A stretch of DNA of 64,000 nucleotides. It comes from Sphingomonas_B tabacisoli. GTDB lineage: Bacteria > Pseudomonadota > Alphaproteobacteria > Sphingomonadales > Sphingomonadaceae. The translations under genes were made by a program, and so were the position numbers. Shown piece by piece: positions 17,768 to 26,450 of the stretch. The stretch is from the NCBI RefSeq assembly GCF_042678385.1, contig NZ_JBHUDY010000001.1, positions 2,108,001 through 2,172,000 of the forward strand, read 5' to 3'. How positions within the stretch are numbered: the first letter of the stretch is position 1; every line of letters starts with the position of its first letter. The notes beneath the pieces were generated by a model. It ran no database searches. It worked only from the letters and a program-made list of their open reading frames with translations, and was not told the DNA's origin.

Positions 17768-18732
17768 ACGGCCTTTACGACCTGCTGGTCGATGAGCCCG
17801 AACACGGGCCGGCCGTCGCTCGTCAACGCTTCCATCCGGACGCGGTCGCCGAAGCGCATGAATCCCGTGGTCGGCGCGCCCGCCTCGATCATCTCGATCG
17901 CGCGGCGCTCGGCGATGCAGCAGGAGCCGGCGTTGGTGTAGTCCGGCGACGAGACGGTGCCCGAACCGATGATCGTGCCCGCGCACAGATCCCGCGTCCG
18001 CGCGGCATGGGCAACCAAGTCATTGAAGCCATAATCCATGCCGCTCGCAGGTACCTCACCGAACCGCCGACGATTGAGGTCAACCGCGAGCCTGAGCGCC
18101 ATGCGGCCGTTCGTCCAATCGCTGCCCAGTTCATCCAGCGTGACCGCAACGGGCGCGACGCTGCACGCGGGTTTCGCCTGGATCCAACCGAAGCCGGTCT
18201 TCATCTCGATCGGCGCAATGGTGCGCAGCGACCAGTCGTTGATCAGGATCGCGAGCCGGATATGCCCAAGCGCCTCTTCGGGGCTGACGCCCATCGGCAC
18301 GGCATCGGTGATAATGCCGAGTTCGCCTTCAAAATCGATTCCGTCGGCCTCGGACGGCAGTGGCACGTCGTCCGTGCCAGACAAAAACCGGTGCGACATG
18401 CCCTGGTACATCAACGGGCGATCGGTTTCGATCGGCGGCAGGTTGAACGCCCGCTGCATCAGCGCGCCGTGCGAGGAGAAGGCCGAGCCGTCGAGCCACT
18501 GCCACGCGCGCGGCAGCGGTGCGGCCATCGCTTCAGGCCGGAAGGCGAAGCCCGGTTCCGCGCCCTCGTTCAGCCGGTCATAAACATCCTCGAGCCGCGG
18601 CGCGGTCGCCGCCCAATCGTCCAGCGCCGCTTGCAGGGTTGCGGCCGGCGCCACCGCTGCCCGCGTCAGGTCGCGCGAGACGACCAACAGCCGGCCATCC
18701 GGGCTGCCCGTTCGCTCGGTTGCGAGCTTCAT
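17764..18732 (-). CDS. Fumarylacetoacetate hydrolase family protein
   Basis: A 322-residue FAH-fold protein. The metal-binding acidic pattern FEGELGIITDAV and the following VLINDWSLR-like segment (AILINDWSLRTIAP) are in place. An N-terminal region as in bacterial FAH proteins precedes the catalytic domain. Such enzymes split C-C bonds in beta-diketo or acylpyruvate intermediates. It is the last gene of a five-gene operon with an extradiol dioxygenase, so it probably acts on a ring-cleavage product. True fumarylacetoacetate is not implied, since no homogentisate genes are seen. Confidence 0.88.
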   Translation of the reverse strand: MKLATERTGSPDGRLLVVSRDLTRAAVAPAATLQAALDDWAATAPRLEDVYDRLNEGAEPGFAFRPEAMAAPLPRAWQWLDGSAFSSHGALMQRAFNLPPIETDRPLMYQGMSHRFLSGTDDVPLPSEADGIDFEGELGIITDAVPMGVSPEEALGHIRLAILINDWSLRTIAPIEMKTGFGWIQAKPACSVAPVAVTLDELGSDWTNGRMALRLAVDLNRRRFGEVPASGMDYGFNDLVAHAARTRDLCAGTIIGSGTVSSPDYTNAGSCCIAERRAIEMIEAGAPTTGFMRFGDRVRMEALTSDGRPVFGLIDQQVVKAV

Positions 18733-19292
18733 TGGCGAGCGAGGTCGGCGTCGAAAACGCCGTCGATCAGGATGAAGGCGATCCTGCAGTTCCTGTCGGA
18801 GCGGTTGGCCCAGCCGTGATTGGTGCCGCGCTGGATCACGATGTCGCCCGCACGCACGACCGTCTCACCCACGTCCATGATCAGCACCAGCTCACCCTCG
18901 AGAACGATGCCGTAATCGATCGTCTCGGTCCGGTGCATGAAGGCGTGGCGGCTGCTTCTTGCGACCGCATCGGCGGCGCCGATCTCAGCGAAATGCGCGC
19001 GCCGTTCTTCTTCGCTCATTCCTTCGAGGCGGTCGCCTTCGGGCGGGATTTCGAGCACGCGGATGCGGGTGCCGTTCTTCGGCGGCGCGAGCACGATCCC
19101 ATCTTCGTGCGGCTCGCCCGAGGCGCGGTCGATCCGCGCCGGCGTTTCCCGCGTGTTCCAGACCTCGTAGAACATCGGCCCGATCGCGCCGCCGATCTGC
19201 GACACGCGCGGCGGCGGACCATCCTCGATGATGACCGCCTCGCCGGCTTCATTGTGCCCGGTGACGATGCGGCGGAACGGAGCGGTGGTCAT
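18729..19292 (-). CDS. Cupin domain protein
   Basis: A 187-residue protein whose C-terminal half is a cupin barrel. IDYGIVLEGELVLIMDVGETVVRAGDIVIQRGTNHGWANRS contains the G(X)5 core and the NHGW metal-site end. The N-terminal half has RRIVTGHNEAGEAVI and a second beta region. It overlaps both neighbours by 4 bp (ATGA), so it belongs with the aromatic operon. Small cupins in such operons can be isomerases, oxygenases or decarboxylases. The histidine set is incomplete in comparison with gentisate dioxygenase, and the function is unknown. Confidence 0.83.
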   Translation of the reverse strand: MTTAPFRRIVTGHNEAGEAVIIEDGPPPRVSQIGGAIGPMFYEVWNTRETPARIDRASGEPHEDGIVLAPPKNGTRIRVLEIPPEGDRLEGMSEEERRAHFAEIGAADAVARSSRHAFMHRTETIDYGIVLEGELVLIMDVGETVVRAGDIVIQRGTNHGWANRSDRNCRIAFILIDGVFDADLARQ

Positions 19293-20446
19293 TGCGTACG
19301 GCCTCCCAGAGTTTCGGCGAACCAGTCGGCGATCAAGTCGCGGCCGTAAGCCATGTTGTCGGCGCCGACATGCTCGACGCCGCCTTCGCGCTCGGTGAAG
19401 ATCACCTTCTCGCGGCGCGACGAATTGACGAGCTGGTCGTACAGATCGTCGGCGTAACCGACGCTGATCTGCCGGTCGTGCGCGCCGTGCGTGACCAGGA
19501 ACGGCACCTTGATCCGGTCAATATGGCCGTTAAGGTTCATGTCGGTGGACTTGGCGAGGAACTCGTCCATGTCCTTCGCCCCGAACGCCCACATCACATG
19601 CGCCCAGTAATGCGGGACCGGATTCTCCCCCTCGCGCTTGAGCCGTTTGTCCTGCACTTCGCGCCAATTGTGGTTCGCGCCCCAGACCGCGCCGCTGGCG
19701 AAGCGCGGCTCATAGGCGACCGCGCGCGGCGCGAAGTGGCCGCCCAGCGAAATGCCCGTCATCCCGATCCGAGCGGGGTCCACGTCCGGCTGCTGCTCCA
19801 GCCAGTCGACCGCCTTCGATGCCCAGCTTTCGCTGTGGGGATCGACCGGCAGGTTCTGCAGCCGCAGCGCCTCGCCGCTGCCCGGCTGGTCGACGCACAA
19901 GGTCGAAATTCCCCGCCGTGCCAGGGCCTCGGGCAGCCGCGACCAGTAAAGCAGTTCCTTGCAGCTATCGAGGCCGTTGCAATAGACGACGACCGGCTTG
20001 CGGCCCTCGCCCGGGGCACGCGTGTAGAGCGCCGGCATCGTGCCGCTGCCAAGCGGGATTTCCACCCGTTCGCGATTGAGCTTGCCGAGCCGGGTCGAAC
20101 GTTCGAACGCCGCCAGCGCCTTGGCATAGGTCTCCTTGCGGCCGGGCGCGCCATGGCCCTGCATCCGTTCGGCGGTGATCAGGTAGAGCGACGCGCGCTC
20201 GAGTTTGTTCGAGGCCGAAAAGGCGCGGCCCGCCGCCTCGTCCTCGTCGGCAAGCGCGATGAGCTTGTCGCCCATCGCCGCCCATTGCGCCATGAACTGC
20301 GGCGTGCCTGCGTCGGCGCCCGACTTGGCCGCGTCGAGGATGGGCCGGCACATGTCGACGATCTCGCCGATCTGCCCGCCGCTCTCCATCGCGATCGCGA
20401 CCGAGAGGTTCCAGATATAGTTGGAAAACGGTTCGTAGAGCGCCAT
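19289..20446 (-). CDS. Alpha/beta hydrolase, dihydropseudooxynicotine-hydrolase-like C-C hydrolase
   Basis: A 385-residue alpha/beta hydrolase with a long helical N-terminal domain (about 1-125). The catalytic serine is S233 in GISLGG, and a late THGAHDRQIS supplies the acid and HVGADN the histidine region. This architecture resembles hydrolases that cut C-C bonds of 1,3-diketones, such as 2,6-dihydroxypseudooxynicotine hydrolase. In this operon, downstream of the extradiol dioxygenase, it would split a ring-opened diketone. The exact substrate is unknown. Confidence 0.83.
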   Translation of the reverse strand: MALYEPFSNYIWNLSVAIAMESGGQIGEIVDMCRPILDAAKSGADAGTPQFMAQWAAMGDKLIALADEDEAAGRAFSASNKLERASLYLITAERMQGHGAPGRKETYAKALAAFERSTRLGKLNRERVEIPLGSGTMPALYTRAPGEGRKPVVVYCNGLDSCKELLYWSRLPEALARRGISTLCVDQPGSGEALRLQNLPVDPHSESWASKAVDWLEQQPDVDPARIGMTGISLGGHFAPRAVAYEPRFASGAVWGANHNWREVQDKRLKREGENPVPHYWAHVMWAFGAKDMDEFLAKSTDMNLNGHIDRIKVPFLVTHGAHDRQISVGYADDLYDQLVNSSRREKVIFTEREGGVEHVGADNMAYGRDLIADWFAETLGGRTQ

Positions 20447-20449
20447 CGC

Positions 20450-21352
20450 TCAGGCACCCGCCGGCTGGAACAGGCCCGCGTCCGGCTCCGGATGCGGCAT
20501 CGTCTGCGGCCCGCCGACGCCGATCCCCCATTGATCCATGACCTGCGGCCCGGGCGTATGAACCTTGGCCTCGTGGCTTTCGAAATCGACGTCCTCAAGC
20601 TCCGAGGTATATTCGACCGCAAAGCCGTTCGGCGTCACGAAATAGCTGAAGGTGTTGTTGCCGGCGGTGTGCCGTCCCGGGCCCCAGCGAATGTCGATGT
20701 CGCGCTTCTTCAGCCGCGAAACGCCGCGCATCATGTCGTCGACCGACAGCATGTCATACGCCACGTGGTTGAGGCAGGGCGGCCCCGGCAGGAAGGCGAT
20801 CCGGTGATGCGCGGCGTTGCAGCGCAGGAACGCCATGAAGTCGCCGAGCCAGTCGCTGAGCTTGAATCCCAGTACGTCGGTGAAGAACTTCACCGCCGCA
20901 TGATGATCCGGCGAGTGCATGACGATGTGGCTGATCTTCTGGGGGATGCCTTCCCAGCGCTCCAGCGTCCGCGCCGTGCCTCGTTCGACGTCGCTCGAAA
21001 TCTCGAAGGGAAGGCCGTCGGGCGAGAAGAAGCGAAAGCCGTAGCCGCCGCCGAAACCGTTCAGCTCTTGCGGCTCGAAGACGATCCGGCAGGCCGCCGA
21101 GGCGACTTTGCCGTGCAGCTTATCCACATCGGCGCGGGTGTCGGCCGCCAGCGCGATCACGTCGATGCGCTTGTCGTCCGAGGCGCGCAGCCGCACGACG
21201 AACGGCTCGTCCGACCCTTCGGCGGCGAAATAGATCATGCCGTCCCGCTCGGCCGCTTCGCGCAGGCCCCAATCGTCGCGGTAGAAAGCGCGCTCCGCCT
21301 CCAGATCGGGCACGCCATAGCCGACATAGCGGATTTCGGTCACTCGGCTCAT
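20450..21352 (-). CDS. VOC-family type I extradiol ring-cleavage dioxygenase
   Basis: A 300-residue two-domain VOC protein. The C-terminal repeat carries the iron ligands H142 (SHIVMHSPD), H196 (LNHVAYDM) and E247 (GFAVEYTSE), in the same order and similar spacing as 2,3-dihydroxybiphenyl dioxygenases. It should cleave a catechol ring beside the hydroxyls. It follows the FAD monooxygenase by 16 bp, so the monooxygenase probably makes the catechol that this enzyme opens. The start is the ATG at 21352, which begins the first VOC repeat (MSRVTEIRYVGYGVPDL). Confidence 0.9.
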   Translation of the reverse strand: MSRVTEIRYVGYGVPDLEAERAFYRDDWGLREAAERDGMIYFAAEGSDEPFVVRLRASDDKRIDVIALAADTRADVDKLHGKVASAACRIVFEPQELNGFGGGYGFRFFSPDGLPFEISSDVERGTARTLERWEGIPQKISHIVMHSPDHHAAVKFFTDVLGFKLSDWLGDFMAFLRCNAAHHRIAFLPGPPCLNHVAYDMLSVDDMMRGVSRLKKRDIDIRWGPGRHTAGNNTFSYFVTPNGFAVEYTSELEDVDFESHEAKVHTPGPQVMDQWGIGVGGPQTMPHPEPDAGLFQPAGA

Positions 21353-21368
21353 TTCACTCTCCCGGAAA

Positions 21369-22484
21369 TCAGATCGGTCGGGCCAGGGTTTCGAACATGC
21401 CGCGCGTGACCGCGGCATAGTCGATCGGCGGCGCTTTCCCGAGCTGGCTGTCGCAAACCCCGCGCGAGGCTGAGACGATGTATTCGCAGCGCTCGAACCG
21501 CCGCGCGCGATAGGCCTGGAATGCTTCGTCCGGCGACGCGGCGCGGGTCAGCTCGTCCGCCAGCACGATCGCATCCTCGATCGCCATACCGGCGCCCTGC
21601 CCCAGATGCGGCGTGCTCGCATGAACCGCGTCGCCGAGCAGCACAACGCGCCCGCGGTGCCAAGGGCCGCCCAGCATCAAGGTCTCGAGCGGCTTATAGA
21701 TCACGCCGTCATCGTCGGTGATGTCGGCAGAAAGCGCAGCGATGCGGGGCGGCATGCCGGCGAGCTTGCCTCGCATCGCGGCCGCCAGCCCATCGCGCGG
21801 GTAACGCGGATTGCCGGGCTCCGGCGTCGTCACATACATGTACATCTGCGCTTCGGAGAGCGGCACGAGCCCGACGCCGATCCGGCCCTCATAGGCGTGC
21901 AGGCCGTCGATGTCCGGCGCACGCGGGAAATTGTGCCGCCACACCGACTGGCCGGTGAACTGGGGCCGCGGCGCGTCCGGAAACAGCATCGCGCGCGTAT
22001 CCGAATAAATGCCGTCTGCTCCGACGACCATGTCGTAGCGGGCCTCCGATCCGTCGGAAAAACTCACCGTCACGCCGCTTTCGTCCTGATCCAGCCGGGG
22101 CGCCGTCACGCCCAGCCGAACGGTCGCGCCGGCCATCTTCGCGCGCTCGCCGAGCACCTTGTGCAGCGCCGGCCGAGCGATGCCGACATTGGCCGGACAG
22201 CCCTTGACGAGCCGCGGCGACGGCACGCGCGCGATCCGATCACCGCTGGGCGCATAGATTTCGACGAAATCGAACCCGAAGCCGGCGCCCAGATAATCGT
22301 CGAGCAGTCCGAGCTGCGCCATCGCGCGGACGACGTTCGACTGCTGGATGATGCCGACGCCATAGACGCTCCAGTCCGGGTCGCGCTCGATCACGTCGAC
22401 GGCAAAGCCCCGCGCCCCAAGCGCGATCGCCGCGGTCAACCCGCCAATGCCTCCGCCGATGACGAGAATCCTGAGCTGCTTCAC
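21369..22484 (-). CDS. FAD-dependent aromatic hydroxylase (salicylate hydroxylase-like)
   Basis: A 371-residue class A flavoprotein monooxygenase. It has GGGIGGLTAA for FAD at residues 9-18, VVGADGIYSDTR, and GDAVHASTPHLGQGAGMAIEDA. The start is a GTG at 22484 with GGAAG upstream. It would hydroxylate a phenol using NAD(P)H and oxygen. It is the first gene of the five-gene ring-cleavage operon, and a candidate operator lies 94 bp upstream. In other bacteria a similar FAD hydroxylase/extradiol pair opens the flavonoid A ring, which makes that a testable idea here. Confidence 0.9.
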   Translation of the reverse strand: MKQLRILVIGGGIGGLTAAIALGARGFAVDVIERDPDWSVYGVGIIQQSNVVRAMAQLGLLDDYLGAGFGFDFVEIYAPSGDRIARVPSPRLVKGCPANVGIARPALHKVLGERAKMAGATVRLGVTAPRLDQDESGVTVSFSDGSEARYDMVVGADGIYSDTRAMLFPDAPRPQFTGQSVWRHNFPRAPDIDGLHAYEGRIGVGLVPLSEAQMYMYVTTPEPGNPRYPRDGLAAAMRGKLAGMPPRIAALSADITDDDGVIYKPLETLMLGGPWHRGRVVLLGDAVHASTPHLGQGAGMAIEDAIVLADELTRAASPDEAFQAYRARRFERCEYIVSASRGVCDSQLGKAPPIDYAAVTRGMFETLARPI

Positions 22485-22577
22485 TGAAGGGGCTTCCGAA
22501 GGGGATGGGACGGGCCAACGTCCGACGACCCGCCCTGTGGTCGTATCGAACGCTTCATTGCCGAGTCAATCACAATT

Positions 22578-22591
22578 AGAACCACGGTTAT
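22578..22591. promoter_or_regulatory. Candidate operator AGAA-N6-TTAT upstream of the ring-cleavage operon
   Basis: AGAA CCACGG TTAT lies in the 115-bp gap upstream of the FAD hydroxylase. It is the weakest match to the AGAA-N6-TTCT repeat found at eight other promoters in this window, with the right half TTAT instead of TTCT. AT-rich sequence follows (TATTAT). Confidence 0.45.
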
Positions 22592-22599
22592 ATTATTGC

Positions 22600-24039
22600 C
22601 TAGGCAGAATGCGTCGTGGAAGACGGAAAGATGTCGGACGGCAGCCGAACCGTCATGACGAAGCAGAGCAGGATCAGCGTTTCGAGCACGGCCAGCGCTG
22701 CAACGACGCCGCACCCCGCAAAGGCGAAATACACCGTGCCCATCACCGCAACGCCGATCGCGGCGCCCATCTGCTGCACCGTCTTCAGAATGCCGCTGGC
22801 CGCGCCGGCGTGATGCCGCTCGACCCGCGCGACGGTGACCGGCGGGATCGGCCCCGACAGCATGCCCATGCCGACACCCGCCGCCACGAGCATCGGAACC
22901 AGAACCGCAAAGCCGGGCCCGCCCGCAGCGATCCAGACAAGCGCGCCGCCCTCGAACATCGCCATCAGCGCCAGCCCGCCGATCAGCACATATTTGCCCG
23001 CGCGCGCCAGGAAGCGGCGGCCGATGAAGGCGATGCCGAACATCACGCCCGCGCTGAACGGCATATGGATCAGACCGGTCTCCAGCGGGCTATAGCCGAG
23101 CTGCCGCTGCAGGCTGTAGGCGAAGATGAACAGAAAGCCGGTGTTCGCCGCCGAGAATGTGATCGCGACCACCAGCCCCTGCCGAAACGGGTGGTTCGCG
23201 AACAGCGCGGGATCGAAGATAACCGCACCGCCTGCCGCGGCCCGCCGCTTGAGGCCACGCCAGCCAGCCAACGCCAGCACTACGGCAGCCCCGAGATACA
23301 GGGCGATTGGCCAGTGCCATTCCAGCCGTTCGCCCCAAACCAGCGGATACAGCAGCGCGGCCAGCGCACCGCCGAACTGGAGAGTGCCGACAAGATCGAC
23401 CTGGCGAACGTTCCCCTTGGTTTCGGCGCGGGGCAGCAGGAACAGCCCCGCGATCACCGCCATGACACCGATCGGCCCATTGACCAGGAACACGCTTCTC
23501 CAGCCAAGGCCGAACAGGTTCGCGCCGATCAGCAATCCGCCCAGGATGGGACCGGCGATCGCGGAAAGACCACCGATCACCCCGAACCAGGCGAGCCGGC
23601 CGATCCGCTCCACGGGCTCGTAGAGGATCTGGATGAGCGCCAGCACTTGCGGTCCCATGATCGCGCCCGCCGCGCCCTGCAGAACGCGCGCCCAGACCAG
23701 CTGCTCGGCATTCTGAGCACCCCCGCAGAGAATCGAGGCGACGGTGAATCCGGCGACGCCCAACAAGAACATCGCGCGGCACCCGAAAAGGTCGCCCAGC
23801 CTTCCGCCGAGCATCAGCAGCACGGCAAAGCTCAGCGAATAGCCAACGACGACCCATTGCGCATGTGCGCTGCTGCCGCCGAAATCGGCCTGGATCGCGG
23901 GCAGAGCCGTGTTGACGATCGTCGTGTCGACGATCTCCAGCACCAGCGCGACGATCAGGGTGAAGAAGGCGAGCGACTTCTGGCGCGCGCTCATCCCCGC
24001 GATTGCCGGCGCCCAGCCGGCCCGAGCCGAAGACGTCAA
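22600..24039 (-). CDS. MFS transporter, DHA2 (EmrB/QacA) type
   Basis: A 479-residue membrane protein with about 14 predicted hydrophobic segments. Motif A is present as GRLGDLFGCRAMF, and the D-rich first helix ends VDTTIVNTALPAI. DHA2 carriers usually export drugs or organic acids by proton antiport. Its start overlaps the end of the GMC oxidase gene as ATGA, so it is in the same operon. It may export or exchange an oxidised sugar or a phenolic compound. The direction of transport cannot be read from the sequence. Confidence 0.9.
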   Translation of the reverse strand: MTSSARAGWAPAIAGMSARQKSLAFFTLIVALVLEIVDTTIVNTALPAIQADFGGSSAHAQWVVVGYSLSFAVLLMLGGRLGDLFGCRAMFLLGVAGFTVASILCGGAQNAEQLVWARVLQGAAGAIMGPQVLALIQILYEPVERIGRLAWFGVIGGLSAIAGPILGGLLIGANLFGLGWRSVFLVNGPIGVMAVIAGLFLLPRAETKGNVRQVDLVGTLQFGGALAALLYPLVWGERLEWHWPIALYLGAAVVLALAGWRGLKRRAAAGGAVIFDPALFANHPFRQGLVVAITFSAANTGFLFIFAYSLQRQLGYSPLETGLIHMPFSAGVMFGIAFIGRRFLARAGKYVLIGGLALMAMFEGGALVWIAAGGPGFAVLVPMLVAAGVGMGMLSGPIPPVTVARVERHHAGAASGILKTVQQMGAAIGVAVMGTVYFAFAGCGVVAALAVLETLILLCFVMTVRLPSDIFPSSTTHSA

Positions 24040-25736
24040 ATCGCGCCTTCCTTCAGCATTTTCACCGCTGCGTCGCAGGCCCGCGCGGTCAGCGCCATAT
24101 AGGTCAGCGACGGGTTCTGGCAGGCCGAGGAGCTCATCTGCGCCCCGTCAGTGACGAACAGGTTCGGCACGTCGTGCGCCTGGCTCCATTTGTTGAGCAC
24201 CGAGGATTTCGGATCGCTGCCCATCCGCGCGCCGCCCATTTCGTGAATCGCGGTCCCGCCGGGTCCCGGCGTATCGAACCCCATGATGACGTTGCCGCCG
24301 GCGGCCGTCAGCATCTCGGCGGATTCGGCCTTGGCCTGGGCGAGCGCGGCATGTTCTTCCTTGCCGAACGCGAACTGCACCTTGAGCAGCGGCAGGCCGT
24401 TCGCATCCGTGCGGCTATGGTCCAGCGTCAGCCGGTTGCTTGCCCGCGGCACACAATCGGCGAACGCGACCAGCACGACCCGCCACATGCCCGGCTCGCG
24501 CATCCGGTTCTTGTAATCGGCGCCGATGCCCGCCTCGCGCTTGGCGCGGGTCCATGTGCTCTGGAACGCCCCGCCCTGGAACGAGAAGCCGCGCGTGTGC
24601 CCCTGCCCGTCGAGCTGGTCCATGTTGCGATAGCGCGGCACGATGATCCCGGTCGGCCGGTTACCGAACGTGGTGTGCTCCTCGAACCCCGGCATCAGCG
24701 CAATGGATGACAGCGTGTTCGCGTGATCCATGATGTGGGTACCGAGCACGCCGCTGGAGTTGGCGAGGCCGTGCGGCATGCGCTCCGTCGCCGAGTTCAG
24801 CAGCACGTGCACGCTGTTGAATGCCCCCGCGTTGAGGAAGACGAGCCGCGCCGTCGCCCGCCCCCGCTGTTTCGTCTTGGTCTCGACATAGCGCACGCCG
24901 GTCGCGCGACCCGTCTGCTGATCGACTTCCACCGCTTCCACCACCGCATCGGTGACGACCGTGAGCCGGCCGGTCTTCACCGCCGCCGGCAAGGTGCTGC
25001 TCTGGGTCGAGAAATAGGCGCCGTAGGAGCAGCCGCGCGCGCAGATCGACCGGTATTGGCAGGGCGACCTCCCTTGGTCGTCCTTGCCTTGTGTGAGGTT
25101 CGCGGTCCGCCCGATCGTCCATCTGCGCTCCGGCCAGCGGGCGGAGACGACCTCCCGGATATGCTTTTCGACAACGTTCATCGCCATCGGCGGCTGGAAG
25201 CGGCCGTCGGGAAGCTGGGGCAGCCCCTCGGCCGCGCCGGACACGCCGATGAACTCCTCGACCTTGTCGTACCAGGGCGCGAGATCGGCATAGCGGATCG
25301 GCCAGTCGGTGCCGTGCCCGTCGCGCGCATTGGCGCCGAAATCATAGTCGGACCAGCGATAGGATTGCCGCCCCCAGGTCAGCGACCGGCCGCCGAGCTG
25401 ATAGCTCCGGAACCAGGTGAAGTCGGTGCCCGCCTCGGTCGAATACGGGTTCTCGCGATCGTTGACGAAGTGGTTCTGGGTGAATTCGTTAAAATGCCGG
25501 TTGAGCATCTGCACCGGATAATCGCGCTTGTAGAGCTCGGTATCGCCGACCCCCCGGAACGGCATGTCCCACGGCGCCTTGGTCTCGGTCTCATAGTCGG
25601 TCTGGTGCTCGATCTTGCGCCCGCGCTCGATCATCAGCACTTTCAGACCGGCCTCGGTCAGTTCCTTGGCCGCCCAGCCGCCAGTGATGCCGGACCCGAC
25701 GACAATCGCGTCGAACTGCACGCTATCTGCTCCCAT
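24036..25736 (-). CDS. GMC family sugar oxidoreductase (candidate glycoside 3-dehydrogenase)
   Basis: A 566-residue GMC flavoprotein. GSGITGGWAAKELTEAG is the FAD motif, GGRSLTWGRQSYRW the family segment, and CQYRSICARGCSYGAYFSTQ a cysteine-rich stretch typical of the sugar-oxidising group. Near the C-terminus is HEMGGARMG, and NPSLTYMAL holds the active-site asparagine. No export signal is seen. The gene starts one base inside the stop of a gluconate-2-dehydrogenase-subunit-3 gene, the usual partner. Enzymes of this pair oxidise C3 of glycosides. With the nearby C-glycoside deglycosidase, this is a good candidate for its 3-oxo substrate supply. Confidence 0.87.
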   Translation of the reverse strand: MGADSVQFDAIVVGSGITGGWAAKELTEAGLKVLMIERGRKIEHQTDYETETKAPWDMPFRGVGDTELYKRDYPVQMLNRHFNEFTQNHFVNDRENPYSTEAGTDFTWFRSYQLGGRSLTWGRQSYRWSDYDFGANARDGHGTDWPIRYADLAPWYDKVEEFIGVSGAAEGLPQLPDGRFQPPMAMNVVEKHIREVVSARWPERRWTIGRTANLTQGKDDQGRSPCQYRSICARGCSYGAYFSTQSSTLPAAVKTGRLTVVTDAVVEAVEVDQQTGRATGVRYVETKTKQRGRATARLVFLNAGAFNSVHVLLNSATERMPHGLANSSGVLGTHIMDHANTLSSIALMPGFEEHTTFGNRPTGIIVPRYRNMDQLDGQGHTRGFSFQGGAFQSTWTRAKREAGIGADYKNRMREPGMWRVVLVAFADCVPRASNRLTLDHSRTDANGLPLLKVQFAFGKEEHAALAQAKAESAEMLTAAGGNVIMGFDTPGPGGTAIHEMGGARMGSDPKSSVLNKWSQAHDVPNLFVTDGAQMSSSACQNPSLTYMALTARACDAAVKMLKEGAI

Positions 25737-26368
25737 CACCCGAAATCCACCGCGGTCCAGTCGCTCGAAAAGGCGCGGTCGCCCGGGTGAAGCGGCAGGT
25801 CGGGGTCCCAGCGGCCCGGCACCAGCTCGTAGCGAAGCTCTTTCGAGCCGCCGGTCTCCGATGTGTAGTAACCGGTCAGGATCAGTCCCTTGACTGTCTT
25901 CCAAGGGTGGTCCCGAACGTCCTTGGCAAAGGCTTCGGCGTCCAGCTTCGCAAGCACCTCCGATCGAACCGCAATAGGGCGCGCCAGGAAGTCGCCCCGG
26001 CTACGCCGATCGAGTTCGTCTTCGAGCCAGCTTAGCTGGCGAAGCGAGCCGTCGGGCCGCCGAAAGCGCACGAACTGCGGCGTGGCAGCTCCGGCTGCCG
26101 ACGTGCGCGAGCCTTCGAGCCCGTGCACCAACGCCAGGACAACGAAATCGCCGACGCCCACGTCTCCAGCGCCTGCAGTTCCGGTGCGCGGCAGGACGAG
26201 CTGGCTAACTTCGCGCATCAACGCCCGCTGGCGATCGGTCGGCGCTTCGTCGTCGGGCAGATCGCTGAGCCGGACCGCCGCGGCCGGCACGCCAACCACC
26301 AACGCGAGCAGCGCCGCGCCGGCGAAGAAGTCGCGACGATTCCATCTTTGTCCAGCCCTCTCGCCCAT
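25736..26368 (-). CDS. Gluconate 2-dehydrogenase subunit 3 family protein, Tat-exported
   Basis: A 210-residue protein with a twin-arginine leader (WNRRDFFAGAALLALVVG) and a later region rich in the conserved tryptophans and WKTVKGLILTGYYTSE typical of this subunit. It pairs with the GMC flavoprotein encoded next and may carry it through the Tat pathway to the periplasm. I use the ATG at 26368, since AGGAGAGG sits seven bases upstream, although a TTG six bases earlier is in frame. No cytochrome c subunit is encoded beside it, unlike many three-part sugar dehydrogenases. Confidence 0.88.
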   Translation of the reverse strand: MGERAGQRWNRRDFFAGAALLALVVGVPAAAVRLSDLPDDEAPTDRQRALMREVSQLVLPRTGTAGAGDVGVGDFVVLALVHGLEGSRTSAAGAATPQFVRFRRPDGSLRQLSWLEDELDRRSRGDFLARPIAVRSEVLAKLDAEAFAKDVRDHPWKTVKGLILTGYYTSETGGSKELRYELVPGRWDPDLPLHPGDRAFSSDWTAVDFG

Positions 26369-26422
26369 CGGCAAACCTCTCCTGGCAGGCGCGTCTTGCA
26401 GCTCTTTCCTTAGCGACGTATC

Positions 26423-26436
26423 AAAATACGAATTCT
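26423..26436. promoter_or_regulatory. Candidate operator AAAA-N6-TTCT between sugar oxidase operon and thioredoxin gene
   Basis: AAAA TACGAA TTCT followed by ATTT lies in the divergent gap between the subunit-3 gene and the thioredoxin-like gene. The left half is imperfect. A second short palindrome, TTTCT-AG-AGAAA, lies just to its right. It belongs to the nine-site set described in the findings. Confidence 0.55.
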
Positions 26437-26450
26437 ATTTCTAGAGAAAG

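Noticed and set aside
19292..21409. A 705-codon open frame on the plus strand
   Set aside because: It lies antisense to the alpha/beta hydrolase and extradiol dioxygenase genes, which have clear family motifs. Its translation has no family pattern and is an effect of the high GC content.
22447..24102. A 551-codon plus-strand frame
   Set aside because: It is antisense to the DHA2 transporter, and its composition is that of reversed hydrophobic-helix codons.
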